Assembly: GCA_000209815.1 (NCBI GenBank)
Contig: FP929036.1
Coordinates: 2,777,115-2,841,114, forward strand
Direction: 5' to 3'
DNA length: 64,000 nucleotides
Source of the DNA: Butyrivibrio fibrisolvens 16/4
GTDB lineage: Bacteria > Bacillota > Clostridia > Lachnospirales > Lachnospiraceae
Shown here in pieces: positions 32,690-43,266 of this stretch. The position numbers and the translations under genes are program-made. Each line of letters opens with the position of its first letter. Position 1 is the stretch's first letter. Below the pieces are notes generated by a model that saw nothing but the letters and a program-made list of their open reading frames with translations, was not told where the DNA came from and did not search any database.

Positions 32690-32718
32690 TTGACAAAAGC
32701 GCCTTTATTTCATAGAAT
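32690..32718 (+). promoter_or_regulatory. Promoter of the SRP RNA gene
   Basis: TTGACA at 32690-32695 and TAGAAT at 32713-32718 are spaced 17 bases, identical in both boxes to the tRNA-Ser promoter. Predicted start is near 32725, where the RNA's closing stem begins. Confidence 0.85.
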
Positions 32719-32724
32719 AAAGGC

Positions 32725-32927
32725 TCCGAGCATAGCAAAATATAGATATCATTTGGCGGTCGCCTTGGCGACATGTTGATCTTTGGGTCCTGCGTAATGG
32801 GCACCTATGAATCGTGTCAGGGCAGGAATGCAGCAGCACTAAGTAGGCCCGCTCATCTGACGCGGGGTCGCCTGGAGGGAGTATCGACAGGGCGGCTACC
32901 AATTGATATCTATAGTAGCGGCTCGGT
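32725..32927 (+). ncRNA. ffs: Signal recognition particle RNA
   Basis: The conserved S-domain is clear: GTCAGG, a GCA-GGAA-TGC tetraloop hairpin, then GCAGCACTAAG around 32817-32848. The ends pair over a long distance: CCGAGC at 32726-32731 with GCTCGG at 32921-32926, and AGATATCA near 32743 with TTGATATCT near 32903. This makes an RNA of about 200 nt, longer than 4.5S RNA and shorter than the B. subtilis scRNA. A consensus promoter and a T-rich tail bracket it. An open reading frame crosses it by chance. Exact ends are approximate. Confidence 0.9.
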
Positions 32928-32961
32928 ATTTTTATATACTTTTTTAAATGTGAGGGAAAAT

Positions 32962-33726
32962 ATGGGAGCTCAGGACAGAACCGAAAAAGTACTTAGAGAT
33001 ATGCACGTGTTATTTTCAAAGGCACAGCCATATGAGGGAAGTACTAAAAATGTTATTGTGGATAAAAATGCCATGATGGATTTGCTCAAAGAATTAAATA
33101 GTTGTATGTACGATATGATGGAAGAGTATGAGCTTACGGTTAAGAGTCGTGATAAAGCAAATCGTGAGATGCAAAAGCAAGGTGACGATATTGTTTTTGA
33201 TGCAACAAGAAAAGCTGAGGATATCTACGCGGCTTCCATAATGTATACAGACAAGGCATTGGATAATCTCCAGGATGCTATCAAAGAGTCTCAGGAGGCT
33301 GTTTCCAAAATATATGACGAGGCTATTAAGAAGATTCAAGAGGAGACAAGAGCTGTAAAAACTAACCAGTTAGAGCTTAAGAGCCATTTGAACGATTTAA
33401 TAGACACACAAAAATACTTACGCCTCATTGATGAAGAAAATATGCGTATTCTCAAAGGAAAGACAGAGGGGTCTGAAGAAGATTTTGGCGCACCAAAATA
33501 CGCTGCTCCAGAAATTAGAATTAACAAGGATTACTTTGCACAGGCAGGTCTGGCTATTGACGATGACCAAGACCTTAGTGCTGGTGATATAAATGGGGAG
33601 GAAAACACAATATCCTCTGAGGACTTGGATGCTGAGTACTTTAAGTGGCAGGAAGAGGAGTCCGGAACAGAGGATAAGAAACCTGGGAAAAAAGGCTTTG
33701 GAGGCCTTTTTGGCAAAAAGCACTAG
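32962..33726 (+). CDS. Coiled-coil protein of unknown function
   Basis: 254 residues, not recognised. It starts at ATG 32962 (MGAQDRTEKVLRDMHVLF) behind GAGGG; the open frame reaches back through the SRP RNA, which rules out the longer start. The middle is a long helix (residues about 50-160) rich in Lys, Glu and Ala, like DivIVA- or ATPase-stator-type coiled coils. The acidic tail ends in a basic, glycine-rich GKKGFGGLFGKKH that could touch membranes or nucleic acid. It has no signal peptide or membrane segment. Its place between the SRP RNA and a hydratase gives no clear role. Confidence 0.7.
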   Translation: MGAQDRTEKVLRDMHVLFSKAQPYEGSTKNVIVDKNAMMDLLKELNSCMYDMMEEYELTVKSRDKANREMQKQGDDIVFDATRKAEDIYAASIMYTDKALDNLQDAIKESQEAVSKIYDEAIKKIQEETRAVKTNQLELKSHLNDLIDTQKYLRLIDEENMRILKGKTEGSEEDFGAPKYAAPEIRINKDYFAQAGLAIDDDQDLSAGDINGEENTISSEDLDAEYFKWQEEESGTEDKKPGKKGFGGLFGKKH

Positions 33727-33747
33727 AAACAAAAGGAGAATTAAGGA

Positions 33748-36033
33748 ATGAAGCTTTACAACAACGGAGTTTACCTAGTAAATGGCACACAGATCGTAGA
33801 AGACGGTCACGAGGCAGCTGCCGCTATTAAAGCAGCAACAGGCCTTACTGTTACTAAAGACCAGGCTCATCAGGCTACAATGGCGTATGGGATTTTAGCT
33901 GACCATAATACCTCTGGTAATATGGATAATCTTCAGATTAAATTCGATAAGCTTATAAGCCATGACATTACTTATGTAGGAATTATTCAGACTGCTAGAG
34001 CTTCAGGACTTGAGAAATTCCCTATTCCATACTGTCTTACAAACTGTCACAACTCTCTTTGTGCAGTAGGCGGTACTATAAATGAAGATGACCACATGTT
34101 TGGTCTTACTTGCGCTAAGAAATACGGCGGAATCTATGTTCCACCTCATCAGGCAGTTATTCATCAGTTTGCCCGTGAAATGATGGCAGGCGGCGGAAAG
34201 ATGCTTCTTGGGTCAGATTCACACACAAGATATGGAGCTCTTGGAACAATGGCTATGGGCGAAGGTGGTCCTGAGCTTGTAAAGCAGCTTCTTAACCAGA
34301 CCTACGATATCGCTATGCCTGGTGTAATTGCAGTTTATATGACAGGAACACCTAGAAAAGGTGTTGGACCTCAGGATATCGCCCTTGCAATTATCGGAGA
34401 AGTATTTGATAAGGGCTATGTAAAGAATAAAGTTATGGAGTTTGTTGGACCTGGTGTAGCAAATCTCTCTATGGACTTTAGAATAGGCGTGGATGTTATG
34501 ACCACAGAGACTACTTGCCTTAGCTCTATCTGGACTACAGACAAGAAGACTGAGGAGTTCTACGAAATCCACGGTCGTAAGGAAGAGTACAAAGAGCTTA
34601 ATCCAGGACAGGTTGCTTATTATGATGGCATGATTGAGATTAATCTTGATGAGATTAAGCCTATGATTGCTATGCCATTCCATCCAAGCAACACATACAC
34701 AATAGAAGAATTAAATGCAAACCTTATGGATATTCTCGATGACTGTGAAAAGAGAGCTTTAGTTTCCCTTGATGGGCAGGTAGAGTTTTCACTTAAGGAT
34801 AAGGTTAGAAACGGTAAGTTATACGTAGATCAGGGTATCATCGCAGGCTGTGCAGGTGGTGGATTCGAAAATATCTGTGATGCAGCAGATATTCTTCGTG
34901 GAACAAGCATTGGTCCAGATGAGTTTACTCTTTCAGTTTACCCAGCATCTACACCTATATATATGGAGCTTGTTAAGAATGGTGCGGTTGCAGACCTTAT
35001 GAGTACAGGTGCTATTGTTAAGACAGCATTTTGTGGACCATGCTTTGGTGCAGGAGACACACCATCTAACAATGGCTTTTCAATCCGCCATTCTACTAGA
35101 AACTTCCCTAACCGCGAAGGATCTAAGCTCCAGAATGGCCAGATTGCATCAGTTGCACTTATGGATGCTCGTTCTATTGCAGCTACAGCAGCTAATAAGG
35201 GTTATCTTACAGCAGCGACAGATATTGATGTTGATTTCACTAAGCCTAAATATCACTTTGACGGAAGAATCTACGCTAATCGAGTATTTGATTCTCACGG
35301 AGTTGCAGAGCCTGAGACAGAGATTCACTTTGGTCCAAACATTAAGGATTGGCCAAAAATGAGTGCTCTTCCAGAGAATTTATTCCTTCAGGTTGTATCA
35401 GAAATTCACGACCCTGTAACCACTACAGATGAGCTTATTCCATCAGGAGAAACATCTTCTTACCGCTCTAATCCTCTTGGATTGGCAGAATTTACACTCT
35501 CTAGAAAGGACCCAGAGTATGTAGGAAGAGCTAAAAATATTCAGAAAGCACAGAAGGCTCTTGAAGCAGGTGAGTGTGCAGGAGATGCAGTTCCAGAACT
35601 TAAGAACATTGTTCATAAAGTTAAGGAGACTTATCCACATATTAACCATGATAACTTTGGTGTAGGTTCTACTATCTTTGCAGTAAAGCCAGGTGATGGC
35701 TCTGCTAGAGAGCAGGCTGCATCTTGCCAAAAGGTTCTTGGTGGATGGGCAAACATTGCAAACGAATATGCTACAAAGAGATATCGTTCAAATCTTATTA
35801 ACTGGGGTATGCTTCCATTTGTTATTCCAGAAGGGGAGCTTCCTTTCAAGAATTTGGATTTCCTATTCATCCCAGGAATAAAGGATGCAGTGATTAATAA
35901 GACTGAGAAAATCAAGGCATATGTTGTAAAAGAAGATGGCCTTAAAGAATTCGAAATGACATTAGGTCAGCTCACAGATGATGAGCGAGAAATCATCCTT
36001 AAGGGATGCTTAATAAATTACAATCGACAGTAA
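33748..36033 (+). CDS. Aconitase-family Fe-S hydratase
   Basis: 761 residues, frame intact. Family landmarks are [22 protein letters not shown] near residue 152 (shown here in part as landmark), the Cys in TTETTCLSS, the paired cysteines [16 protein letters not shown] near residue 429 that bind the [4Fe-4S] cluster, and the C-terminal swivel domain [23 protein letters not shown]. The overall form resembles the YbhJ-type hydratases of Clostridia more than AcnA or AcnB. Citrate/isocitrate conversion is plausible but the substrate is not proven. AAGGAG precedes the ATG. Confidence 0.82.
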   Translation: MKLYNNGVYLVNGTQIVEDGHEAAAAIKAATGLTVTKDQAHQATMAYGILADHNTSGNMDNLQIKFDKLISHDITYVGIIQTARASGLEKFPIPYCLTNCHNSLCAVGGTINEDDHMFGLTCAKKYGGIYVPPHQAVIHQFAREMMAGGGKMLLGSDSHTRYGALGTMAMGEGGPELVKQLLNQTYDIAMPGVIAVYMTGTPRKGVGPQDIALAIIGEVFDKGYVKNKVMEFVGPGVANLSMDFRIGVDVMTTETTCLSSIWTTDKKTEEFYEIHGRKEEYKELNPGQVAYYDGMIEINLDEIKPMIAMPFHPSNTYTIEELNANLMDILDDCEKRALVSLDGQVEFSLKDKVRNGKLYVDQGIIAGCAGGGFENICDAADILRGTSIGPDEFTLSVYPASTPIYMELVKNGAVADLMSTGAIVKTAFCGPCFGAGDTPSNNGFSIRHSTRNFPNREGSKLQNGQIASVALMDARSIAATAANKGYLTAATDIDVDFTKPKYHFDGRIYANRVFDSHGVAEPETEIHFGPNIKDWPKMSALPENLFLQVVSEIHDPVTTTDELIPSGETSSYRSNPLGLAEFTLSRKDPEYVGRAKNIQKAQKALEAGECAGDAVPELKNIVHKVKETYPHINHDNFGVGSTIFAVKPGDGSAREQAASCQKVLGGWANIANEYATKRYRSNLINWGMLPFVIPEGELPFKNLDFLFIPGIKDAVINKTEKIKAYVVKEDGLKEFEMTLGQLTDDEREIILKGCLINYNRQ

Positions 36034-36054
36034 TATGCTGTCTAGGAGGGGACC

Positions 36055-37346
36055 ATGCCAGAGGACCGCTTTGAACAAGAAGAAAAATTAGAAAGAAAAA
36101 TTATGGGGTTACATTTTTGCAGCCTGTATAGTTATTTGTTTTTACTTTATCCTAAAAAACAATAGAGGCGTATCTGCAGCTGTAGACCATGTGATAACAG
36201 TTATCCAGCCTATTTTTATGGGATTCATAATGGCATTTCTAATGAATCCTATTATGGTATTTTTGGAAAGCCATCTACAAAAACCATTTAATTTTTCTTG
36301 AAAAATCAGCAAACAGCAAAAAGGGTCAATAGAGCTTGTTCAGCCATTATTGCGCTGGTTATCCTCACAGGAGCTGTAGCATATATTATTGCCACAGTTA
36401 TGCCAAATCTTATTAATACAATTATGTACCTGGTTAATCATATCGATTATCAGGCTGCTGCTGTTTTAGACTACTGCAATCAAGTCACTGGTGGAAAATA
36501 CGAAGAAGTGCTGATGCAGGCCAAGGAATATAAAATTGGTGACTTGATGAAACAGGGCATTGATTTGCTACAAAAGAACATCGACTACGATCAATACAAG
36601 ATGATGACTACAATTACCTCTAGCGTGTTGACCGTAGGAAAAATAATAATAAATTTGATAATTGGTGCTTTTGTATCCATATATGTTCTTGTATCAAAGG
36701 AAGTATTTAAAGGTCAGGCAAAGAAGCTGATTTGTGGTATTTTCAGACCAGAGTATTCAAATATCATCTTAGAGATTAGTAGAAAGTCCGGAGACATTTT
36801 TTATGGTTTTATCATTGGCAAAATAATTGATTCAATCATAATCGGAATCATATGTTATATTGGCTGTCTTATTATGAAGATGCCATATCCAACCCTTGTT
36901 TCGGTAATAATAGGAGTAACAAATATAGTTCCTGTATTTGGTCCTTATATTGGTGCTATACCTACAGTTATTATCATCTTCCTTACAGAGCCAAAGCAGG
37001 GTATTTATTTCCTGATTTTTATATTGATTTTGCAGCAGGTTGATGGAAATATAATTGGTCCAAAGATACTAGGAGATTCAACAGGTATTTCTTCATTCTG
37101 GGTTGTTTTGCCGTTGTTGTAGGTGGTGGATTCTTAGGATTTGCTGGAATGGTTGTAGCGGTTCCTATTGTGGCTATCATTTATTATATAGTTGGCAGAG
37201 TTGCAAGATATATGGTTAGAAGACGAGGCTTCCCAGAGGACACCGAAAATTATGTTACATTAGACCATATTGATATAGCTGAAAATACTTTGGTACAGTA
37301 TACCTCAGAACATGAAGAGGAAAAAAGGCCAGAAGACTTAGAATAA
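36055..37346 (+). CDS. AI-2E family transporter (permease), three frameshift sites
   Basis: About 431 residues after repair. The family carries small molecules, or Na+/H+ in some members, and has about eight helices. Landmarks are IQPIFMGFIMAFLMNPIMVFLE near residue 50 (in part), GFIIGKIIDSIIIGIICYIG, PYPTLVSVIIGVTNIVPVFGP and the C-terminal GGGFLGFAGMVVAVP. Breaks: near 36096-36100, where two added A give ERKKLWGYIFAACIV; the T5 run 36292-36296, where one T gives FNFFLKNQQTAKR; and the T4 run 37106-37109, where one T gives VVFAVVVGGGFLG. Start ATG 36055 follows AGGAGGGG. The transported compound is unknown. Confidence 0.85.
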
Positions 37347-37376
37347 ATTTAAAAAGAAAATATCAAAAAAATAATC

Positions 37377-37409
37377 AAAAAACCGAGATGAATCTGTCTC
37401 GGTTTTTTT
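37377..37409 (+). terminator. Terminator after the AI-2E transporter
   Basis: A CCGAGA/TCTCGG stem extended by flanking A and T runs ends in seven T. Confidence 0.88.
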
Positions 37410-37485
37410 GATTTTAGATGTAACGTATGTTAAAATTCTTTATAACTATAAGTATGTAGTTTTGGAGAATAAAAGAGTGGAAAAA

Positions 37486-40056
37486 ATGGAATACAGAAAC
37501 AAAATTGAAGAGATGAAAAGTCTCGTTTCAAAAAATAAATTTGCTGATGCTATGGCCTTAGCGGAGACCATTAATTGGCGCAAAGTCCACAATATAAACG
37601 ATCTTATCGCAGGTAGTGAATCTTACGAGGCCGCAGGGAAAATCGATGAGGCCAGAGATTTATTGCTACTTGCCCATGAGCGTTCTCCTATCGGAAGGAT
37701 GATTCTGTACAAGCTGTGCATGATTTCTATCAAGCTAAAAGAATTGGAAGAGGCACAGGAGTACTATAACGAGTTTGTACAGATTGCTCCTCATGATAGT
37801 CTAAAATATATCCTTAAATATAATATTAATACTGCAAAAGGTGCTGATACAGCCACCCTTATCACTATTCTTGAACAGCTCAAGGAAAGCGATTTTATCG
37901 AGGAGTGGGCATATGAGCTTGCTTATTTATACCACAAGAGCAATCAGGCAGATAAATGTATAGCTCTTTGTGATGAAATAATTCTTTGGTTCGGGGATGG
38001 TCCTGTTGTTGAGCGTGCCCTTGAATTAAAGATGTTATATCAGCCTTTGGACAAGACTCAAGAAGATAAATATCGAAATCTTCAGCAGAAAAAGGACGGT
38101 ATTGTAGAAATTACACCAAAGCCAATGGCTGAGTCTAGCGAGATTCTTCCAGCTATAGCTAATATAAAGCTTCCAGAAGGACCAGAACGCTTTGATACTA
38201 TGAATCTTCAGGCAGAAATCAAGAAAAATATAGATGAGATTATGAAGGCTACAGATACTGGCGAGGTTACAGAAAACATCGATGCCATCAAGACTCTTGT
38301 TGAGGAGATTCCTTATCTTCAAGTTACAGAGGAGGCTCCAGAGGTGGTAGATGATGGATTCTCTATAAATGATACATTCCAGCAGTATCTTGAGGAAGGT
38401 TATGATGGACAGATTAGTCTTCGACTTGATGACGAAAGTACCGAGACGGAAGAACAGATAGAAGGTCAGATGACCATAGAAGATGTTTTAGCTGAGTGGG
38501 AGAAAACAAAGCGCGCAGCTGAGGCAGCTATGGAAGATGCAAAGGAAAAAGAGCTTGAAAGCGCCAGAGCAAAGGCTCTTAGAGAGGCAAATAATGTTCT
38601 CAATCGTCTAGAAGGTGCAATGTCAAAGCTTAATGCGGGAGTTACACCGGTAGAGCTTCTTAAGGAAGAATACCTTTCAGGTGGAGAGAAAAATCCTGGT
38701 TTTTCCATTCCAAAGCTTGATATAGATGGAATGGTACAGGGTTCAGTTGATATTCCGATTGTTAAGGCAGAAGGTGTAGCAGCTTCGGCTATTGCAGCAG
38801 GTGGAATCGTACAGGCAGCCGATAAAGTCCTTAGTGAGACTACAAATTGGGAGCCTCCTACATTGGACGAGGGAGATGAAGAAGAAGTGGATTTGAAAGA
38901 AGCGTCAGAGATGATTGCTGACGTAAATAAATTATTACAGCAAGAAATAGATAGATTATCAAATGTAGAGGCACCATCTACAGAGATTCCTAATCAAGAA
39001 ACATACGAAGAGGAATTTGAAGAACCAATCATGGATAATGCACCTACAGAGGAGTTGACACCTGATATGCTCCAGCCTCAGGAGATTCAGGAACCAGAGA
39101 TTAATATTTCCGATATAGAGCTTCCTGTGATAGAGCTCCCAGAGGATATTTTATCAGAGCTTCCAAGCTCATCTGCCAGCACATCAGAAAGCATGCAGGA
39201 AATAGCTGAAGAGTTACCTATCATTTCCGAGAATGTTATAGAGCCAGAAGAATTGGCAGAGCTTGTTGATGAAAAAGTTCTTTCAAACGTAATAAAGGAA
39301 GAGGTACCAGACATTAATCTTGATGCCGAGGACTTAGAAACATTCTCATATTTCCTTCCTATTAACGGCATGAAGGAAAGTATTGTACAGGTTCTTACAG
39401 GAGTTGTAGCTCGTATTAAACAGCCTGAGCTTCACGGTGGAAACATTATGATTGTTGGTGAGCCAGGTTGTGGCAAGACACAGATGGCTACTTGCATAAT
39501 TAAGGTTCTCGAAAAGAAGACTGGTTATCCAAAGGGCGGAGTTGGTAAGATTTCTGGTGAAAAGCTTAATGAAAAGGATATTCAGAAGCTTTATTCTAAA
39601 ATCCAGGGTGGATGTCTTATCATCGAGACAGCTGGAGATATTTCAAAAGAAACAGCTGTTACTCTATCATTACTTATGGAGCAGGATAATACAGGTACAA
39701 TTCTCATTATTGAGGATAATAAACGTGGTATCGAAAAGGCTCTTGCAAAAGACAGTTCATTTGCAAAGCGTTTTACAGAAAAGATTGTTATACCTGCATT
39801 CACTATCGATGAATTAGTTTCATTTGCCAGAACATATGCTAATGAAGCAGGATGTACAATTGATGATATGGGTGTTTTAGCTTTATACAATCGTATTAAT
39901 TTGATTGGTCGTTATAATCATGCTACGACAATTAAAGAAGTCGCAGAGATTATGGACGACGCTATTGAAAAGTCTACAAGAGGTGGATTCTTCAACAAGC
40001 CTAAATACGATAGATACGGAAACGTAATCTTAAAAGAGAAGGATTTTGACAAATAA
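37486..40056 (+). CDS. TPR plus AAA+ protein with a degenerate Walker B, function unknown
   Basis: About 856 residues from ATG 37486 (MEYRNKIEEMKSLV); GTG 37477 is an alternative. Residues 1-200 are TPR-like helices (AGKIDEARDLLLLAHERSP, LKELEEAQEYYNEFV). Residues 200-620 are acidic, low-complexity and Glu/Pro-rich. The C-terminus is an AAA+ domain of the CbbX/SpoVK kind, with Walker A GEPGCGKT near residue 658. The segment where Walker B (DE) is expected reads CLIIETAG near 710, so hydrolysis may be impaired. A sensor-like LIIEDNKRG and a C-terminal lid follow. No signal or membrane segment is seen. It precedes glgB. Confidence 0.75.
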   Translation: MEYRNKIEEMKSLVSKNKFADAMALAETINWRKVHNINDLIAGSESYEAAGKIDEARDLLLLAHERSPIGRMILYKLCMISIKLKELEEAQEYYNEFVQIAPHDSLKYILKYNINTAKGADTATLITILEQLKESDFIEEWAYELAYLYHKSNQADKCIALCDEIILWFGDGPVVERALELKMLYQPLDKTQEDKYRNLQQKKDGIVEITPKPMAESSEILPAIANIKLPEGPERFDTMNLQAEIKKNIDEIMKATDTGEVTENIDAIKTLVEEIPYLQVTEEAPEVVDDGFSINDTFQQYLEEGYDGQISLRLDDESTETEEQIEGQMTIEDVLAEWEKTKRAAEAAMEDAKEKELESARAKALREANNVLNRLEGAMSKLNAGVTPVELLKEEYLSGGEKNPGFSIPKLDIDGMVQGSVDIPIVKAEGVAASAIAAGGIVQAADKVLSETTNWEPPTLDEGDEEEVDLKEASEMIADVNKLLQQEIDRLSNVEAPSTEIPNQETYEEEFEEPIMDNAPTEELTPDMLQPQEIQEPEINISDIELPVIELPEDILSELPSSSASTSESMQEIAEELPIISENVIEPEELAELVDEKVLSNVIKEEVPDINLDAEDLETFSYFLPINGMKESIVQVLTGVVARIKQPELHGGNIMIVGEPGCGKTQMATCIIKVLEKKTGYPKGGVGKISGEKLNEKDIQKLYSKIQGGCLIIETAGDISKETAVTLSLLMEQDNTGTILIIEDNKRGIEKALAKDSSFAKRFTEKIVIPAFTIDELVSFARTYANEAGCTIDDMGVLALYNRINLIGRYNHATTIKEVAEIMDDAIEKSTRGGFFNKPKYDRYGNVILKEKDFDK

Positions 40057-40085
40057 ATATTTACATATAGGGGAGAGCAAAAGGC

Positions 40086-41981
40086 ATGAGTAATTTTACA
40101 GACTTAGATTGCTATTTATTTGGACAGGGAACACACTACGACATTTACAAGAAGATGGGAGCCCATAAAGGGAAAAAGGGCAAACAGACAGGATTCTATT
40201 TTGATGTGTGGGCCCCACATGCCAGCAGCGTGGCAGTTATTGGAGAGTTTAACAACTGGGATGAGACTAGAAATTATATGCAAAGAGTAGAGCCTGAGAG
40301 TCAGGGTATATTCGAAGCATTCATTCCAGAGGCAAAGGAAGGTCAGCTATATAAATATCTTATTTATACCGAGAATGGAGAAAAGTTATACAAGGCTGAT
40401 CCATACGCCACTTATGCTGAATTAAGACCAGGTACAGCATCTATTATTTACGATAATACTAAGTTTAAATGGTCTGATTCTTCTTGGATGAAACAGCGTA
40501 AATCTGGTAATTTCTGGGAAAAACCTATGGCTATTTACGAGGTTCACCCAGGTTCTTGGAAACGTCATCCAAGACCAGAAAATGACGGTTTTTACAGTTA
40601 CAAAGAATTTGCTCACAGCATTACTGAGTATGTATTAGATATGGGTTATACTCACGTAGAGCTTATGGGTATATCAGAATATCCTTTTGATGGCTCATGG
40701 GGTTATCAGGTTACAGGTTACTATGCACCTACTTCAAGATATGGTACACCAGATGATTTTATGTACCTAATAAACTATCTTCACAAGAATGGCATAGGTG
40801 TTATCTTAGACTGGGTTCCAGCACATTTTCCTAAGGATGCCCATGGTCTTGCAGATTTTGATGGACGTCCTCTTTATGAATATGCAGATCCTAAAAAAGG
40901 CGAGCACCCAGACTGGGGTACAAAGATATTTAATTATGGAAAATCAGAGGTAAAAAACTTCCTTATAGGCAGTGCTCTTCAGTGGGTTGAGCATTATCAT
41001 ATTGATGGACTTAGAGTAGATGCCGTGGCTTCTATGCTATATCTGGATTATGGAAAAAAGCCTGGACAGTGGATTCCAAACGAGCATGGTGGTAATGAAA
41101 ATTTAGAGGCTATAGAGTTCTTTAAGCATATAAACACACTTATTCGTGGCAGAAATCCTGGAGCAGTGATGATAGCCGAGGAATCTACAGCTTGGCCAAA
41201 GATTACAGGTGATGTAGAGGACGGAGGTTTAAACTTCTCCTACAAGTGGAATATGGGTTGGATGCATGATTTCATTGATTACATGAAGCTTGACCCATAT
41301 TTTAGAAAAGATAATCACAACAAAATGACTTTCGCTATGAGCTACAACGAGGCAGAAAGATATATCCTTGTTTTAAGTCACGACGAGGTTGTTCATTTGA
41401 AAGGCTCAATGCTTGCTAAAATGCCTGGATTGGAAATAGACAAATACAAAAATCTTATGGCAGGCTATGCATTTATGATGGGCCACCCTGGAAAGAAACT
41501 TCTCTTTATGGGACAGGATTTTGCCCAGGGCACAGAGTGGAGTGAGGCACGTGAGTTGGATTGGTATGTTCTAGACAATCCAAATCACAGACATGTATCA
41601 CGCATGTTCAAAAATCTCCTCCATATATACAGAGAGTATCCAGCTATGTACGAGCAGGATCTTTCTTGGGCAGGATTTGAGTGGATAAATGCTAATGATG
41701 GCTATCGCAGCATATTTAGCTTTATTCGCAAATCTAAGAGCGGAAAAAACGATATTTTATTTGTAATAAATATGACTCCAATGGCCTATGAGGATTACCG
41801 AGTAGGTTTGCCTACTAATAAAAAAATCAAGCTTTTATTAGACAGCGAAAGTAAGGAATACGGTGGTAATGGAGGAAAAATCTCGGAAGTAATTGTTCCT
41901 AAAAAGGAGGAATGTGACGGAAGAGAATATTCGGCTGCATTTCCACTTGCACCATATCAAGTGGCGATTTTTACATACTAA
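40086..41981 (+). CDS. glgB: 1,4-alpha-glucan branching enzyme
   Basis: Forms alpha-1,6 branches in glycogen-like storage glucan. 631 residues. It begins with a carbohydrate-binding CBM48 fold (FDVWAPHASSVAVIGEFNNWD near residue 39, in part) and then the GH13 barrel: WVPAHFPKD, GLRVDAVASMLYLDY (nucleophile Asp), MIAEESTAWP (acid/base Glu) and LSHDEVVH (third Asp). The C-terminal beta domain is present. No other glycogen gene is adjacent; the GH13 hydrolase at 29.5 kb may act on the product. GGGGAG lies before ATG 40086. Confidence 0.95.
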   Translation: MSNFTDLDCYLFGQGTHYDIYKKMGAHKGKKGKQTGFYFDVWAPHASSVAVIGEFNNWDETRNYMQRVEPESQGIFEAFIPEAKEGQLYKYLIYTENGEKLYKADPYATYAELRPGTASIIYDNTKFKWSDSSWMKQRKSGNFWEKPMAIYEVHPGSWKRHPRPENDGFYSYKEFAHSITEYVLDMGYTHVELMGISEYPFDGSWGYQVTGYYAPTSRYGTPDDFMYLINYLHKNGIGVILDWVPAHFPKDAHGLADFDGRPLYEYADPKKGEHPDWGTKIFNYGKSEVKNFLIGSALQWVEHYHIDGLRVDAVASMLYLDYGKKPGQWIPNEHGGNENLEAIEFFKHINTLIRGRNPGAVMIAEESTAWPKITGDVEDGGLNFSYKWNMGWMHDFIDYMKLDPYFRKDNHNKMTFAMSYNEAERYILVLSHDEVVHLKGSMLAKMPGLEIDKYKNLMAGYAFMMGHPGKKLLFMGQDFAQGTEWSEARELDWYVLDNPNHRHVSRMFKNLLHIYREYPAMYEQDLSWAGFEWINANDGYRSIFSFIRKSKSGKNDILFVINMTPMAYEDYRVGLPTNKKIKLLLDSESKEYGGNGGKISEVIVPKKEECDGREYSAAFPLAPYQVAIFTY

Positions 41982-41992
41982 CTTCAAGAAAT

Positions 41993-42020
41993 ATGGGCTG
42001 TGCTTACAGCCCATTTCTTT
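41993..42020 (+). terminator. Terminator after glgB
   Basis: A perfect 9-bp stem ATGGGCTGT/ACAGCCCAT with a GCTT loop is followed by a T-rich stretch broken by C and A, so moderate strength. Confidence 0.72.
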
Positions 42021-42047
42021 AGTTTAGGGATTGGGAATTAAGAGATA

Positions 42048-43265
42048 ATGGAAGATTTCAAAATAATCAGATTACCAGAACCAAGTGAAGACGAGGATTC
42101 TGCAGAAGAACCAATTTTAAAGCGAAAAGAACCAGAGGATGATTATACTCCCCCTAAGAAAAGATACATTTTCTTGATTATCCTGCTTCTTATCTCAATT
42201 GTTGCGGTTATTGTCATAAAGATAATAACTACATACGATGATTTTGAGGAGTTAAAATCTTGGGAAAGAGTGGACACTGGAGAAAGCATATATAGCAGTT
42301 TTCAGGGTAATCTGTTGAAATATAGTGGCGACGGTATTTTTTATACAGCCTATGATGGTACATTAATCTGGAATTATACCTATGACATGACAAATCCATC
42401 AATCGATACTAGTGGAACTTATATCATTGCCTATGACAAAAAAGGTAGCGAGGTAGATATATTCTCCACTAAAGGATTTGTAAATCAAATATCTACAAAT
42501 ATTCCAGTTGTGGATGCCAAGGTAGCATCTCAAGGTACGGTTGCACTTCTTCTTCAGGAAAATAATACAAGCTATATTCAGATGTATGACAAAAGCGGCA
42601 CTCTGCTTGTTTCAGGAGAAATTCATCCTGAAAACAGGGGTTTCCCAGTTTCAATGGCTCTTTCTAGTGACGCTACAAAGCTTCTTCTTTCTATTGTAAA
42701 TGTAAACGATGGGGATATTACATCAGAGCTAGTTTTCTATGATTTTACAAATGAAGGAAAAGAAGAAGTAGATAATATAGTAGCAACCTACAAATATATT
42801 GGTTCAATAATTCCTAAGGTAGATTTTGTAAATAAAGATAAGGCTATTGCATTTGCTGATAAAAAGATTGTTGTATTTAATAATAATTTACATGCAACAG
42901 TTGCCAAAGAGATACCTGTTAATTCAGAAATGAAGAGCATATTCTATAATGACACTCACTTTGGATATATCTGTGAAGAAGAATTAGCTGATGGAAGTAT
43001 TGTAAATCAGCTTAATGTATACAATTTATACGGATTAAAAACTACTACAAAAGAGATTAACGAAAGTTATTCAACTATATCGTTACTAGAAAACAATGAA
43101 ATAGTAGTCAGCGATGGCAATAATATAACTCTTTATAATCTTCAGGGATTTGAAAAATTCAAATATTCCTTCGATGAAAAAGTGTACATAATAGTTCCAG
43201 GAGCTACCTCACGAAAATACTACTTAGTAGAAGAAAATAAGACTTCAGAGATAGGATTAAAATAA
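42048..43265 (+). CDS. Single-pass membrane protein with extracellular beta-propeller-like domain
   Basis: 405 residues. A cytoplasmic acidic/basic N-terminus (PSEDEDSAEEPILKRKEPED) precedes one membrane helix (YIFLIILLLISIVAVIVIKI, residues about 45-64) and about 340 extracellular residues of repeated beta strands such as YDGTLIWNYTYDM and YDKKGSEVDIFSTKG. The type II topology and beta-repeat look match the DUF5711 group of Clostridia, whose function is unknown. One base separates it from the CvpA-like gene, so they form a pair. Confidence 0.72.
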   Translation: MEDFKIIRLPEPSEDEDSAEEPILKRKEPEDDYTPPKKRYIFLIILLLISIVAVIVIKIITTYDDFEELKSWERVDTGESIYSSFQGNLLKYSGDGIFYTAYDGTLIWNYTYDMTNPSIDTSGTYIIAYDKKGSEVDIFSTKGFVNQISTNIPVVDAKVASQGTVALLLQENNTSYIQMYDKSGTLLVSGEIHPENRGFPVSMALSSDATKLLLSIVNVNDGDITSELVFYDFTNEGKEEVDNIVATYKYIGSIIPKVDFVNKDKAIAFADKKIVVFNNNLHATVAKEIPVNSEMKSIFYNDTHFGYICEEELADGSIVNQLNVYNLYGLKTTTKEINESYSTISLLENNEIVVSDGNNITLYNLQGFEKFKYSFDEKVYIIVPGATSRKYYLVEENKTSEIGLK

Positions 43266-43266
43266 T

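Noticed and set aside
32773..32961. Open frame extending the coiled-coil gene upstream
   Set aside because: This stretch is the SRP RNA. A ribosome site and ATG at 32962 give the natural start.
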